Positions 26,401 through 38,679 of a DNA stretch of 64,000 nt are shown here, piece by piece. A model generated the notes under the pieces. It had not been told where the DNA came from and searched no databases. It worked only from the letters and a program-made list of their open reading frames with translations. Made by a program: the position numbers and the translations under genes. The stretch spans positions 22,914,283-22,978,282 of the forward strand of contig OU612066.1 in assembly GCA_914767715.1 (NCBI GenBank). Reading direction: 5' to 3'. Every line of letters begins with the position of its first letter. Position 1 is the first letter of the stretch. The stretch is from Membranipora membranacea. Lineage: Eukaryota > Bryozoa > Gymnolaemata > Cheilostomatida > Membraniporidae.

Positions 26401-29400
26401 TTATTTTATATTGATAAACTTTATAAATAAAATGTGCATTGGTAGTAAACTGATTATCTCATCATGGTACTCTTATCCTGCTAATTGTATGGTTTGTGAT
26501 ATTCCTAATTATAAATCAGTGTGCAGCTTGAAGAATGCAACATCTAGGGATTGATTGCAGGTGACATCGCAAGAAGACATAATCCACGATCTGAAATCTA
26601 AGATACACGCATTGGAGGCTCAAAAGTCTAAAACGGACAGGGATCTTATGCTGCACAAGCTCAAGGCAATGTCCTTCAACACAAACGATGGTATGTGTAA
26701 CTGTATTATGCAACGAAAATGATTAAATTCATTGATCTTCCTATTAGAAATGTCTCCAAAGGATGTATAAATTGGTCAAGTTTCTTCAATGAGGCGCAAA
26801 GTTAATTCACTTTTGACACTGGACAGGTCACTTACCATCTTTGTGTCGGGCTATTTGATAGGTGGATTAACTTTGGCCTATTCTCACTATCAATATTGTA
26901 TGATACTATAAAGTTCAGCACGAAGTTTTCACCTTCCGTGACATTAAACCATAGTGAATGTAGTTAGATCTAACTTCTGACATGTCAAATAGAAGCAATC
27001 AGCTGATAGGACATATCAGATCTTCGGTTGAGTGTCGGACAAGTAAGTTCACAGCTGACAGGGTGAATTTTGAGCGGAATTGAGACCGGTTCATATTGTT
27101 TCAGTAATCATAAGTGATCATCTACAAGGGACAGTTCTGACAATTGACACTGTGAACCAGCCCTTTTTTTTGTTACTCAAGTTATAATATATTATTATAC
27201 CAGGAGAATCAGCGATGAGTGATGGTCTGACAGATGGTGATTATACACTACAGAGTAGATATCAAGTTTTATCTAGTCAGCTACCTGAGGAAGGAGGGGA
27301 TAATGACATGCTCTCCTCTCATCTAACCAGTAATGTGTTCACTAACTCAGAGAGGCCTCCGTCATCACCTCTCATGTCTGTCAGCTCTGAGCAAGGTAAG
27401 CAACTCTCAGTGCTAAATATGGGACACCCTGATAAACTGGTTTTCTTTGAAGACTACCCAAATACCAATGCATGTTATAATCAGGCAGTTATTATATGAT
27501 AAAGTTATGACTATAACATGCATTGGTCTTTGAGTCGTCTTTATTAGATTTTGTTTATGTCCATGAATTTGGACAAATAAGAGAGGTGAGGTGCGCTTTG
27601 TTTTTGTCAGAAATGTTTGTTGCATATAACTCATTATGTAATAATGATAATTCTGGGGGATAGGCTTAGATATGATGGGCAAGGGGGCAAACAACTGACA
27701 GGCAAATTGGTGATGGTATGCCTCGTTCTCTCCCGTTGAAGATTTGGATCTTTGCTTTTGCTTATAGTGGCCGTTTCATTATCAAATATAGATGATTTTT
27801 GTGCCACATGACAACACATAAATCCAGAGGCTGACTTCATTCAAGTACTGCTATCATAGCAGATATGATACCTAAAACTGCTAATCTATCTAAAGTAAAC
27901 TTTGGGTAATTAGCAAATGAGATATTGCTGCTTTTGCTTTTCCGACAGATGCATGGAAGAATTCAGGTAGACTGATGATGACTGCATTTGTTTTAGATTA
28001 GTTTCTGTATTTTTCCTCATTCAGAACCCTCAGCTTTCAATTTTACCCTCGCTATAAAACTACTCCCATCCTTCACCCCTAGCAGCAAAGAGACCACATG
28101 ATAACGCCATATCCATAGCCCAATACTTTGTACTTATTTGACATATTTATTTGAAGTTTTGGGTACCTCTTTCAGTAATATGGGAATTCTAGAATATTGC
28201 ATCATGGGACATTTTTTTGTCATACTCACAATGCAATTGATTTAGTACAAACAACTTCCTATATATATACATATATATATATACCAAGCAAATTATCTAT
28301 TTTCCTATTCCATTCTATTATCATCCACAAAGACAGTGTTTTCTAGTTGTGCGCATCACACAATCACCTTGTCTAAGATTATTGACTGTTGGTTTTGCTA
28401 GCAATAGCAGGGAATTTCTGTATCGCGACTGCTTCAATTTCCTTGACACTGCAAGTACAACCACAGCAAACTACGTTCTTAGACTAACTGACATCCAAAG
28501 TCAGGTGCTCCCCAAGACACTCACAGAGCACTTCACAGTATTTTCTTCTCTGTTTCAATAACTAATATAGGTATTATAAGAAAATTAGAGTAAGCGTATG
28601 TCAGGACCCAAGTTTGGACTGACAAAAATTATCACAGCACCCTCAAAAACTTAAGATCTCACATCAGACACTCCCTGGCCTAACTGTCTTTGGATTCATG
28701 TTTTGTCACAATTGCTTTAAGTGTATCACAAAAAGGCAGCATTTATTGTCATGCCTTTGTTATGGCTTGCGTTGTCTCATGTTTTTCTCACTGTTCATAT
28801 TACTCATTTTCGATCGAACTTGTATTTAACTTGCATGAATGCGACATTGTATCAAGTATCATCCTTTTTTGCAATGCCCAGATAGTAATCAGTTAGTAGA
28901 TGGTAAGATAGGATATTTTATTTCACTCCAATTTTTTTTACTCGGCTGAAAAAGTTCTTCACAACTTTATTTCCCAACTAGCTATTACGGTCAATGTCAA
29001 TTCCCTGCTCTATCAGCAGATGTTGATCCTATGCGTTGAATTCATTTTTCAGCCTCATTGAAAGCATATGGCCATAGACTTGTCACGCGGCTACTTTTTT
29101 TGTTTTGGGGATACAAAAACCTATAGCTACTTGACAAGGCTATTACGACCAATGTACGATTTTGCCAAAGTATGGGGTTTGTTGCTGTACAAGCATCTGC
29201 TTTATAATATTTTATACAGAACTGAGGAGATATATGGTGGTACCTAAGCAGTCTGGGGAAGTGTATGATCACGGTAAAGATATCGCTGAGTTCCATAAAA
29301 TATGTGAAGACTTCAAAAGTAGTTTGAAGAAGGATCCAAAGATACACAACGATTATACTGTCACATCTGTGTCGAAGGTAGCTTTCAGATTTGCTGTGAT

Positions 29401-32024
29401 ATGATCTTCCCTTCTATTTACTCGTCTCAGTGATGACAGCTATATGCAAAGAGTTATATCACGGTGACCACTACTTGGTAGCAATCACTTCAACTACGGT
29501 TTCCAATGTTTATCACAACATATTTTACTCTAAGTCATTCAGCGCTGTGGCCAGGCTTTGATTTTTGCAGATAATAAAACTCCCCTCACCAAATTTCTTA
29601 CTAAATTATTTGCTCAGGTATAGTATGATGTTTACTATGTTCCCTTTCATCTCAAGTCTTATGCTCATTCCGTTTATTCACTCAGGCTATACTGAGCCAG
29701 CCCGCAGTGAGCCAGTATGCAGATACATTACAGAAGCTCGGAGATACCTCAATGGTTATGAAGCTGTATTTTTGTGGACCACTTGATCATCCCGAGAAGC
29801 TAAAAAATGTCCTAAAGAATGGATTCTCTGATGCAGGTAAATTGTCAGTCTGGGTTTGCTGGATATTTATCTTCCCCGTGTAGTTAAGAGAAACTTACTG
29901 TCATCGCGGTCTAATCACATTAGCAAAGTGCTCTGCCAAAATTTATCTGTAGACTGTATGACAGCAGATGAAATGTACACAGTGCATGTCCTTAGCTAAT
30001 ATAAACTGTGGTGATATCCATCTTAGGTCCTGGTATGAAATTGAGTACACACATTGCAAGAACTTCGATTGCAGTAGAACCTTAATTTGAATTCAAGATG
30101 CTTTGGATTTGGTTTGTGTACCATGGTCTTCCCCTATCATGAAACAAGTTCCCTGACAATAATGACTTTGATAAGAGCAAGGATTGATGCATGTTACAGA
30201 TTTTGTTGATGGAGATTATGGTAGAGGATTATATTTCTCTCGGTACGCTTCCACTGCAGTTCACTTCTCAACTGTGAGTACAAAGTTTGTTCTGGCACCG
30301 GCTGTGGCCAATGCACTCCAATGTTACTTATGAAATGTAGTGATCGAATTCTTTAAAAATAGATTCGAAAAAAAGAGTTGTTCTGATATCCTAGGAGCCG
30401 ATGCCCATTTATCCCATGACTCTAAGTATCGATTTGTGAGGCTTGAGAAAGCATGTGTGTATATTTAAGTTCAATCAGGTACCCTCTCCCACCATATGAT
30501 TACATTATTTTCTGATGCAGGGACTATTTGGTATGAAGTACAGTGTAAAGGTATTGCTTGCTTTGGCTTCATATATCATGTTTTATTTTCAATTTTGGCA
30601 AGTTAGCCTTGAATTTTTTGACATCCATACAAATACTCATTAGAATTGTTGCAGTTCCTTGAATCCTTGTATTAGCCCTTCGCTTGCAAAACTCATCGCC
30701 AAAAATTTTAATTTCCAAATAGAGGGTGCCCTCAGATTAATGAAATAAGTTCATTGCTCTGGTCTCTGGTTAGACTCATGTGTATTTCGATCATTGCGAA
30801 ATACTTTGATTACATGTGGCCGCTAGTTTTGCTTTGTGGGTATAATATTCCGAATTAAATTATTGTGGTTGCCTCTGCATGGTGATAGCACTGCCGCTAC
30901 AGCAAATCTGCACTAGCAAATTCAGCAGTATCTTTGTATGTGACATATCGTATTTGACCCCGATGGGACCACCTAGATCAAGTATGATCCAATTGCCTAC
31001 ATTCCAGTTGACTGCGGGATGAACAGTTGAAGGGAAGCAACTCCGAATGCAGCCAAATGGACCAAACTATATCATACATGTGTTATTGGGTTGAAAATGC
31101 CAACAAGCGTTCAATCCACTTTTCAAAGAAGAAGTTCATCCGTAAGAAGAGTTATTTCTCTGCTGTGGGCAATGCCTGCTGCGGGGACTCATTCTCTTAT
31201 ACATCTTATACATGTTACAGCCAAACAAAGTCTTGTGTGCTGAAGTGATTGTCGGTAAATGTCAAACTCTGATCTCCCAAGAAAAGGGAAGACGATCGCC
31301 AGATGACGGATACAACTCAATACTGGTAACTAGCAGCATGATCAATTTATATTTTCATTACACTTTGGAGTTGTCTTTTGTCCATCTGACTTTTCTTTGG
31401 AGAAAACTAAAGAACTGAAATAAACAGATTCAAATTTCGGCCATGTGATTATCGATGCCTGTTACTCATGCAGTCTCAGGAAATATGAGCATATCTAAAA
31501 CCAAATATTATAGTGTGAAATACAATGTGATGAGTCATCATTATTATCAATTATGGAGAAAGATCTTTCATATGTATACATCAGAGAAGCCCAACTTCAA
31601 TTTCAGTGAAGGGTCGTGTAGCCTGCACTATAAACTAGCTCTGCCTTAAGAGAATTCATGTTCATTAACTTGATTCACTTATGTAACAAGTATCAGTAGC
31701 TGCTTGAAAACACTTGAATGTTGTAGCATACCTTGTGAAATTTTGCCTCAATGCCTTACTGGTACTATAAGACACTTTATTACTATAACTATCACTATTA
31801 CTGCTACTTTTATTCTTTCTGTCACTATTACTATTCCTATTTTTCAGTGCCCGGGCAGACTGTTAGCCACATGCGGAGATGGGTCAATCATTCAGGAGTA
31901 TATTATATTTGATGCTAACCAGGCTCTGCCTCTGGACCTGATAGAGTTTACTGTTGCCACAGCTGCCAACGCCGGACAGGTCACTGAGGTGATAGCCGCA
32001 CCTGTCAATGGTGACACTAAATGA
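20467..32024 (+). CDS. Large protein with acidic tract, GNAT acetyltransferase domain, coiled coil and C-terminal PARP-like ADP-ribosyltransferase domain
   Basis: Exons: 20467-20680, 20775-21125 (or split as 20775-20857 and 20990-21125), 22531-22699, 23778-23939, 24150-24237, 24757-24881, 25155-25280, 25988-26072, 26561-26690, 27204-27395, 27949-27966, 29220-29377, 29686-29836, 30200-30273, 30521-30550, 31221-31325 and 31848-32024. All phases agree; 784 aa, or 740 if the optional intron is spliced. Residues 1-230 are unrecognised and end in an acidic SDTESEEEEE stretch. About 255-380 is GNAT-like: ENRIVAACTF, then IIHLTLVTIRKRFRRLGLGK (the acetyl-CoA-binding RxxGxG motif), then HAESEATSFFARYGF. 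About 415-475 is a charged helix/coiled coil, then a Ser-rich linker. About 555-765 is ART-like: KLYFCG at the usual LxHGT site, GDYGRGLYFSRYASTA, NKVLCAEVIVG and the late QEYIIFD with the catalytic-type Glu. A 5'UTR acceptor (TTCATAG) precedes 20425; a short out-of-frame upstream ORF begins there. I do not recognise an orthologue. Confidence 0.85.
22384..22519 (+). repeat. Degenerate tandem repeat in a GNAT-ART intron
   Basis: About five imperfect copies of a unit of roughly 28 bp with core GTGCATCATGGGTAGTT, directly upstream of the acceptor of the exon at 22531. Confidence 0.7.
30970..31068. repeat. MITE family A, copy 3
   Basis: CTAGATCAAGTATGATCCAA at the left and GCAACTCCGAATGCAGCCAA then ATGGACCAAACT at the right mirror each other. 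It lies in the GNAT-ART intron before the exon at 31221. Confidence 0.65.
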
Positions 32025-34490
32025 CACACCAGTCAACGGTAACACTCAGTGATGGCTGAATTTTATCTTCTAAGTTTTGGCAATTTGATGAAGAATCTGT
32101 TTTCAAATTCTATGAATGAGTAGATACTCTAAGTTCACTGAAAAGGCAACTAAGAAGGACTGGTGAATACAGCTTTGATATTCTCAATAATGTATTCCAA
32201 TAGCCTTAGAGGATCTTACAGTTAACTGTTTGGTACGAGCCTTATCCCTTTGTCGAGGGTCACCCAATGTTTCGGTCCTCAGGGCTACCTCTCATCAACC
32301 GCCTTCCACGGCTACAACTGTCACAGTATTCAAGCTATCTGTCCATGTGTTTGAAATTATTCTCTTTGTCAAAGCTGTAAAAATTAATTTACCATAGACT
32401 AGATCTGGCGTGGTCAACACCGTTAAATGTATAGAGTTGTTTGTCCTCGTCTGTATTTGATTAGTTGAGATTCCAATGAGTAGAATTCAACCACAATAAT
32501 CATCTAATCTTCTCTGCTGCCTTGCTGCCGCTACTAAACTTTCCTTCTGTCCATGAATAGACAATCTCTAATTGATATTTTACTTTCTCATCCTTTTCCG
32601 TTGCGCATACTAGCATTTATTTTAAAATCTCCTCGGAACCAACCCCGGAACTGTCTCCATTGCTCTGGCTTATCTAAGCAAAACTCTTAATTGAATCGTA
32701 TCTCTCACGATTTTCTATTTATGAGATTATGTGTTGCTTTTGTCCATATTTTGTTCCCAAGTCCAGTATTTCTGTGATACACGTCGATGTTTGTTTCTCT
32801 CTTTTTATATAAGTGTAGTTTATTTTCAGACCATTGCAAATAATTTAGTATAATATCAACTTTTGGCTAACCTCTTTTTATCATATAGAAATATCGGGTT
32901 GCCAACTATACTTGCGGAAAATCTAAAGAACAAATTATTTATTCCATAATTTTTATTTTCTACATATTATAATTTTTGTGGGTCATGAGAACCCTAAATT
33001 AAATTGAAGAAATAAAGTTTCATATTCTTGAGATACAGATCTCGCAGCAATGGGTAACTTTTTTTTTGTTTCTATTTCATCAAACAAGTTAAGATTTAGG
33101 AAACTAAAAACTGTTTGAGTAAAGTGATGATAAGGCCTAGATGCGCAATAGTTTTGACAATGTTGCAGCTAGTCGAGGTGCAAGGCCTAATTGCCATACG
33201 AGATAGGGCAATAGAAATCAATTAAATTACGATGAAGAAATTCAACACCTCAAATCCAGGTGGCGCCTGGGAGCCGCCCTAAAGGCCGCCTGACTCTTCA
33301 CTGATTACAGGTTGTCAGGTAGCTTGTTCCACAGTGCTGCCATTTGATATGAGACCTTCATTGACCTGTTGACCGTTGTTTTGGGAAGACCTAAAAGCTG
33401 AATAGGTGAGAGCATCAGATGCAGTCCATTTTGACTTTGATCTGGTGCTTGTCAAACTTTCGAAGCTATGTTGAAGGTAGTTTTATTACATCTCAAATTG
33501 CCCAAACCTAGAGGTGACTTGATTTGTTTTCCATTCTGACTTTTATGCTTAAAATTGTTTTCCAGTATAGAACTTCCTCATAGCTAAATCATCCATCCAA
33601 CAAACTAAATGATGGGTATTTGAGCTAGCTTGGTGTTTGTCAGTGCACATTAATCACGTTCATCAGTGATTAGTAATATGATAGTTGTTTATTTTACTGA
33701 CCTTTGCACTGATGGCCACTGATAAGAATCGGTCTGACGGAAAAAGTAAAAGAAAATATATGTCTTGGTCAGAACAAACACAACGTTATAGAACTTGGTT
33801 TAACTATGTACAAATTCATATGAAAAAATAATTCGCTAGCTAGACTTGTCACGGACAACAATAAAATAAAATGTGCATGAACATGCCTGTGATCAATGAA
33901 GGGAGTTCATTGCTGTGATTGTAGTGTTAGCATAATAATTATTGGTCTTGTTTTGATCTGAGGCCCACGATTGTGCAGGTTGGTCGAGGAAGTATTACTT
34001 AATCTATTACAAATATAGACCAAAAACAAGGAAGTGAACTGGTGATCTGTTAATTTAAATAATAGACGTCTTACACCATGGCTAATGTGCAAAATAGTTG
34101 AAAATAAGAAATATATGAAAGCAGTTTAACTGCTGAAATTGCATGCATCTGTGGTAGGAATAATTCTCTACCGCCACTCGGATTTCCCCTAGAACTTCCT
34201 TGTCATCTTTGTGATATTGTGTGGGGGGGGGGGGGGGGGGGAACAAGAGTCTGGAAGACTAAGATTATGTTTTCTCAACAGGTGACACCAAAAGTAAACA
34301 CTGTCATGTAGGACGTCAGGTATATGTAGTATATAGCCCTGTGGGTATGGCAGCACCATATCAGTGACAGCGTTGTGTCAGCGAACTGTCTGATAAAGAG
34401 GTAATGGATTATGTTCTGTAGCGTAGACATAAACAAGGGGTTAGAGACACCTTGGTGAAACCCTCAATAAATACTGATACACTTTTCCTC
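32025..34490. other. Intergenic DNA between convergent GNAT-ART and Rho genes
   Basis: Holds the 3' ends of both genes, a dead reverse-transcriptase tail (33255-33425) and a G homopolymer of about 20 bases near 34223-34241. No other gene seen. Confidence 0.5.
33255..33425 (-). pseudogene. Non-LTR retrotransposon reverse transcriptase, C-terminal remnant
   Basis: The minus-strand translation contains the typical tail of LINE-type ORF2 proteins (KVSYQMAALWNKLPDNL), then an in-frame stop and SQAAFRAAPRRHL, which corresponds to the usual SxxAFKxxLKxHL end. Only the last roughly 55 codons survive. The stop and truncation make it inactive. Confidence 0.6.
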
Positions 34491-37400
34491 TCAAAATAGT
34501 CCACAGAGAAACTTTCTAGGTTTCTGGACTTCCGGACATATCACCGCTCGTATTGACTCGTTGAACACCTGCAATTAGACAAAAAAATAAAGAATTTGTA
34601 TTCAATTGATACCAGGAAGGAATTTCATGTATTTCAATAACTCAAGTCATCAGTATGATTTGCATTTTAACTAAGAACATTAACAAACATGTTGAGCAGA
34701 TTAATAGACCTGTCATGCGAATCGGTGAGTCACCCAGACACACATTGATATGATAAACATCATAATGTTTATCATATTTGTTTGATGCACCAGCATGTGG
34801 GTTCCTCTTACTTTTATCTTGATTAGCATGGTGGTGTCACCAGCAAGCATCATCAAGAACCGTAGTTGTTTGTCAATGAATAACAACAACACTATAAATT
34901 AATTCATCTTTGAGCTTTCAGAGATCAGTAGGCCTAACTGATTGTAATCTTATCTTCTACACCTTAACTGGTTAGGTTTGCCACAATTTGAATAAAAGTT
35001 GAAATGTGAAACTGGGGTTCATCAATGCTTAATTTGGGAGCTGTAGACTTAGGGAGTGGGGTAGAACAAGTTTGCTCCCTCTATGGTGGCGGAGGGATAC
35101 TGCAAAAGTCGGGTATTGAGGCGCCACCATTCCCAACTTTTGAAGAACCCCTCCGCCACCACAGAGGGAACAAACTAGTTCTAAGGGGGGGGGGGGGGGT
35201 TGAAAAGTGTACCCACCAGTAGAGAGAAAGCAACTCCATAGGTTTAAACAGATTTAATAATTTAAACAAAATTATCCAGTAACACAGTCGCTAATTCCAC
35301 TGCTCAGGTATTTAGGCATACAGTGGAGTTAGCGTAATGCTCAGAGTTGCTGCTGACTTAGGTCATGGATTTGTAATTTGTACACGTTGCTTAGATGTCC
35401 AAGTCATCGATCTGACAGCTGAGACACATACCTTGTGTAGATTCTGCTGGGTAAGAGCTGAGCACTCTATGTAACAGTGAGCCTTCAGTTTACTAGCTAA
35501 CTTCTCACCCTCCTCTTTCTTAACTGGTACCTCGCCATGTTTACTTAATTCGAACTTTACATCATCGTCATCTCTCAGGTCTATCTTTGTGCCTAAAATT
35601 TACATCAATCTAAGTTATTTTGAACAATTTGTCCACCCCTGTGTACCAGTTGCAATGAATGAAAGATGTATCTTTGACCCTAAAATTTGCATCAATCATA
35701 ACAGTGTTGAACTATTTGTCCAACCCTGTCTCTTTTTGACACAACCAATTACTTCGTCTCTGGCATGAATGATCCATATTGTGCCTAACTTTTACATCGA
35801 TCACTTGTAGCCGTGTTGAAATATTTGTCCAGCAATGCGTCTTTGACATAATCACCTATCATACCAATGCTACTAACTCAAATCATGAATCATTAAGTCA
35901 TCAAAAAGTTATTAAATATGACAGCGTATGATGAATGCAGTCAGCTGTAGGTTGCAGGGTGCAAAAGGAGGAATGATCTACGCATCAATCTTACTGAACA
36001 TATTGCGTAACAAGGATGTCATTGTGTTTAGTTTGTGGACCTTGAAGTTGTTATCTATCGCACTCTGGGTTATGATTCAGCAGGCCATACGTAACTCCCT
36101 GACACTGATGACACATGATACTCACTTACCCACTAAAAGAAACACTGCGTCGGGACAATGATGTTTTATCTCTGGTACCCATTTATCTCTAGCATGCTTA
36201 TATGACACTGGCGATATGACACTGAAGCAGATTAGAAATACATCAGTCTGCAAACAAAAAAGGAATTATGAATTATGAATGGTTTATCCTGTTTTGAGAG
36301 CGGTGTCGACATCCGTCGAAATTTTGTACAAGTTAAGCGGTACAAGGTTGCTGACTCTTCTCATGTGTTAAGATCAGCGCTAGCCTCAGATGCACTCATG
36401 GCTAGACAAGTCGATCTTCCCTTAGACACAATACGACCCATTGGTTGGCGATCTATTTGCATTTTTAGTTAAAGTAGGTAGATTTGGATTAGACTCCAAT
36501 GCTCTAGTGCACACACACAGTGAAGTTGCAGGTTTCAAAGCCTAACACATGCCTCCCCCATGTATCAGAGTGGTTATCAACAGGTTGACAATGCTCTACA
36601 TTATCATGTGTGTTATCTATAAGGTCAAAGCTATGAATGGAAATTGTAGTAATGGCCAGTGCCATCCATCAAATGGCGTTTATCTCTATCGATCTGTTTA
36701 TCTTTAGATAAACCACTGACAGTTAGCAGCCCCATGATCTGGATCAATGCATATTCAATATTTGGTCATATTCCATCTTGGGAGCACTTGGGTAAAACAA
36801 ACACCAATCAATCAGTTGGAGGAAGCCAAGGATCCACCCATATCAATGACATAATGTTCTGTCATTTATGCACCTCACTTTGCACATAATAATGATATTA
36901 CATTATCAAAGTATCATAATGTCGGAAAAGACAGCTCAAAGGATGGAAAAGAGACATATGGAGTTTACATCTACCTGTGGATAAGAGAGAGGACGAAGGC
37001 GATCGTAATCTTCTTGACCAGCTGTATCCCATAAGTCGAGTTTAACTGTCTGTCCTTCTATTTTAAGAAGTGTATCCCAGTTATCAAAGCTGAAAAATGA
37101 ATAAAAGAATCTATTTTTGGACGAAAATAATCGAGTTAGTAACTGGTCATGTGACATCTGACATTTCTTGAGCTCAGCCAAAAAGTTTTGATGGGAATAA
37201 TTCTTCTAATTGCTACTCAATTTAGGCCACACTATATGGTTGTCAAGCTTACTAGATGATCCACAATCGATAAAATTTTGATGACATGCAAAGCGTTACA
37301 AACAAACTAGATCATGTTTAATCTAAATGTCTGCGGCGTGACCAGTGGATTGGGAGCAACTCGGAATGCAGGCAAATGGACCAAACTTATTCTACAAACA

Positions 37401-37539
37401 AACATCTAATCCATATAACTTACACAGTAGGAACGTAATCCTTTGGGAATCTTTTATAGGAGTACGATATGAGGAGGCATGTTTTACCAACTCCTCCATC
37501 TCCGACAGCTACAAGCTTTACATTCAGAGGGCGAGCCAT
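34491..37539 (-). CDS. Rho-family small GTPase (Rac/Cdc42-like)
   Basis: A membrane-anchored GTP switch controlling actin and polarity in this family. Five exons, 37424-37539, 36975-37089, 36130-36247, 35432-35592 and 34491-34568, give 195 aa with consistent phases. Seen: P-loop GDGGVGKT (residues 13-20), switch [14 protein letters not shown], switch [20 protein letters not shown], the Rho form of the base-specificity motif (TKIDLRDD), a Rho insert of normal size and [14 protein letters not shown]. The C-terminus is PRKFLCGLF, a CAAX box (CGLF), and a Phe at the last position favours geranylgeranylation. The tail has only a few basic residues instead of a polybasic stretch. Sequence is intermediate between Rac, Cdc42 and RhoA, so I give no orthologue name. 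Confidence 0.95.
35060..35186. repeat. Foldback element in the last Rho intron
   Basis: Two arms of about 45 bp mirror each other: GTTTGCTCCCTCTATGGTGG then CGGAGGG on the left, and CCCCTCCGCCACCACAGAGG then GAACAAACTAG on the right. Followed by a G homopolymer at about 35188-35199. Probably a small MITE. Confidence 0.7.
35584..35845 (-). repeat. Three-copy imperfect repeat carrying the Rho exon 4 acceptor
   Basis: Units beginning near 35584, 35671 and 35772 share the plus-strand text ATCTTTGxxCCTAAAATTTxCATCAATC and, 15-25 bp later, TTGAACxATTTGTCCA. On the minus strand the first unit contains the real acceptor (AAATTTTAG) of Rho exon 4 and the start of that exon; the other two carry diverged versions of it. 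Confidence 0.6.
37325..37395. repeat. MITE family A, copy 4 (half element)
   Basis: GCGGCGTGACCAGTGGATTG, then GGAGCAACTCGGAATGCAGG and CAAATGGACCAAACTT. Only the right arm of the family hairpin is present. Located in the first Rho intron, next to exon 1. Confidence 0.6.
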
Positions 37540-38589
37540 ATGAGTTCTTCTATTGAACTATCGATACGTCCGCTCTACTAGACAAGTGTAACGCTGCTGG
37601 TCAAAGATTCGTAAACGATAATAGCCTCGATATTTGTATGTCCCTTCTAGCTGCACTGCACACAGAAATATGATTGTCTGGACTCTTGATAGATAGCAAC
37701 TCTAGCTTAATCAATCCTGTCAAAGTCAAATTTCACAAATCACTGATCACGATCATAAGCTAAGCATTCCAGTGTACATCTGTATTACTCATGTAAGTTT
37801 GCTTTGTATTCAGTTCAGGCGTATATTTATACGAGCGATAGGAATTTAAAAATAACTGGCCAATCAAAACAATGCGCTATTATTGGACTATTGAGCTGTA
37901 TCAAGGAAGTGGGGTATTGCGTTTGATTCAGCAACAATTTTATTTACCCTGCGTACCGATTCTTCCTGTAAAAGCCAACAGCATTGAGTAACCCTAGAGG
38001 ATTAAAGCTATATAGCAGAAGGCATAGTTTGGTCTCATGCACAGGCTAGCTAACATTTACACGCCGTCTATACATTGATAGCTGGTAAAAATTAGTGTTT
38101 GTTTTCAAAATATCACCCCAAACTAGCTAAACTAAACACTTGCTAAAATTTACGCATCTAGGGTACATGTTTCCTCATTGGCTAATATATATATACAAAA
38201 TTATGATCAAACTAAAGACAGGTCCCAACATTGTAAATAGCGATAGTAAAAATACGTTGAAGTCAATGATATCTCAGTAGGCTATATTTTATTGGAAACG
38301 CGTGGGTGTCATTCTCATGACCTCTCATATTAGCTAACTGGTAACACAGTGACAACAAAATAGTGACAGCTGTATGGTGAAGCCCAAAAGTGGAAGCATA
38401 AAATGATTTTTCGACCTTTCGTTTTTATTAGGCACTGACAATGAGAACACATTTTACATCAGTACTTTTTGTTTTATCTAACCACTGTAGTAGTTGTCTG
38501 AGGTAAAAAGAAAATTGACCTCTGTTGACGTTGTTTATTATACCTTAGAGTCAGGATACATCCTTTCTTACCATGTGATGATGTTGTGC

Positions 38590-38679
38590 CTAGAATGTGT
38601 CATTTCCATCGATTGAACCACCAATTACTACTTCCCTTTTTCTCATTCTCACATGTGGAGTATCAGGATCGCTGACCTC
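38590..38679 (-). CDS. Candidate terminal exon of an unidentified gene
   Basis: An acceptor (TATTATATCCCAG) opens 29 codons (EVSDPDTPHVRMRKREVVIG and on) that end in TAG at 38590. It looks coding but I could not find its upstream exons; DNA to the right is transposon-like, which may have split the gene or may be its source. Confidence 0.3.
   Translation of the reverse strand, partial: EVSDPDTPHVRMRKREVVIGGSIDGNDTF

Noticed and set aside
28339-28509. Possible GNAT-ART exon with frame LLTVGFASNSREFLYRDC
   Set aside because: Its entry phase fits but its exit phase does not fit the exon at 29220, which joins perfectly to the 18-nt microexon instead.
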